Below, piece after piece: positions 5,453 through 5,494 of a DNA stretch of 5,494 nucleotides. Origin of the DNA: Akkermansiaceae bacterium UBA4145 (GTDB lineage: Bacteria > Verrucomicrobiota > Verrucomicrobiia > Verrucomicrobiales > Akkermansiaceae); the NCBI GenBank assembly GCA_002380675.1, contig DFWB01000250.1, positions 1-5,494 on the forward strand, read 5' to 3'. The stretch's first letter is position 1; every line of letters begins with the position of its first letter. Position numbers and translations under genes: made by a program. The notes beneath the pieces are model-generated. The model did not search any database, was not told the DNA's origin, and worked only from the letters and a program-made list of their open reading frames with translations.

Positions 5453-5494
5453 CAGGTTGCCGTTTCGCTGAGCGCCGACCGACGCTCGGTAATT
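5450..5494 (-). other. Hairpin-rich noncoding stretch, possible 3' part of a structured leader RNA
   Basis: On the minus strand this stretch can form ACCGA-GCG-TCGGT (5490-5478). As alternatives to it there are GAGCG/CGCTC (5487-5483 with 5474-5470) and CGCTC-AGCG-type pairings. A third hairpin, CGGCA-ACC-TGCCG (5462-5450), has five base pairs and a three-base loop. This last one shares CCG (5452-5450) with the 5' arm of the terminator stem, so the two structures exclude each other. No known riboswitch class could be assigned: the block CGGCAACC recalls SAM-type cores and ACCTGCC recalls cobalamin boxes, but neither consensus is met, and any 5' portion is cut off by the window edge. Confidence 0.3.

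Noticed and set aside
5411..5494. SAM-I, SAM-IV or cobalamin riboswitch on the minus strand
   Set aside because: Short matches (CGGCAACC, ACCTGCC) are present, but the surrounding conserved segments (GGTGCTAA-type core for SAM; the full AGYCMGgARACC box for cobalamin) are not. Kept only as an unassigned structured stretch.

Overview
The window comes from a bacterium, with a base composition in the mid-50s % GC by eye. A lipoprotein solute-binding protein points to a cell envelope with an ABC importer. The gene style (GTG starts, few clear Shine-Dalgarno sites, tight packing) and the look of the transporter proteins make me think of a Verrucomicrobiota-like (PVC group) genome. That lineage guess is weak and rests on no marker gene.

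Layout. The left edge holds the first 33 codons of a minus-strand Sua5/YrdC/TsaC threonylcarbamoyl-AMP synthase. A 65-bp AT-rich divergent spacer (102-166) follows, carrying a perfect 16-bp palindrome and a second dyad built from a tandem 7-bp repeat. To its right, on the plus strand, lie shikimate kinase (aroK) and, 33 nt later, epoxyqueuosine reductase (queG). From about 1787 to the right edge everything is on the minus strand. It is one three-gene ABC importer read phnD-like -> phnC-like -> phnE-like (5343 down to 1787). queG and the permease gene converge and overlap tail to tail by 27 bp. The last 151 bp contain no supported gene. On the minus strand they hold hairpins ending in a stem plus T7 tract, which looks like an intrinsic terminator or attenuator ahead of the importer.

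How the genes work together. aroK makes shikimate-3-phosphate for aromatic amino acids. queG completes queuosine at position 34 of GUN-anticodon tRNAs, and the truncated tsaC-like gene starts t6A at position 37 of ANN-decoding tRNAs, so two tRNA-modification genes flank aroK. The minus-strand operon encodes a complete importer: a lipoprotein binding protein, a cytoplasmic ATPase, and a single 621-residue polypeptide in which two PhnE-type permease domains are fused. The family is phosphonate/phosphite/oxyanion (PhnCDE-like). No phosphonate catabolic gene is visible here, and features of the binding protein recall the subfamily annotated as putative selenate transporters, so the substrate should be left open.

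Most worth a second look: the fused, internally diverged permease with its atypical binding protein; the possible RNA attenuator upstream of it; and the palindromic operator-like site between tsaC and aroK.
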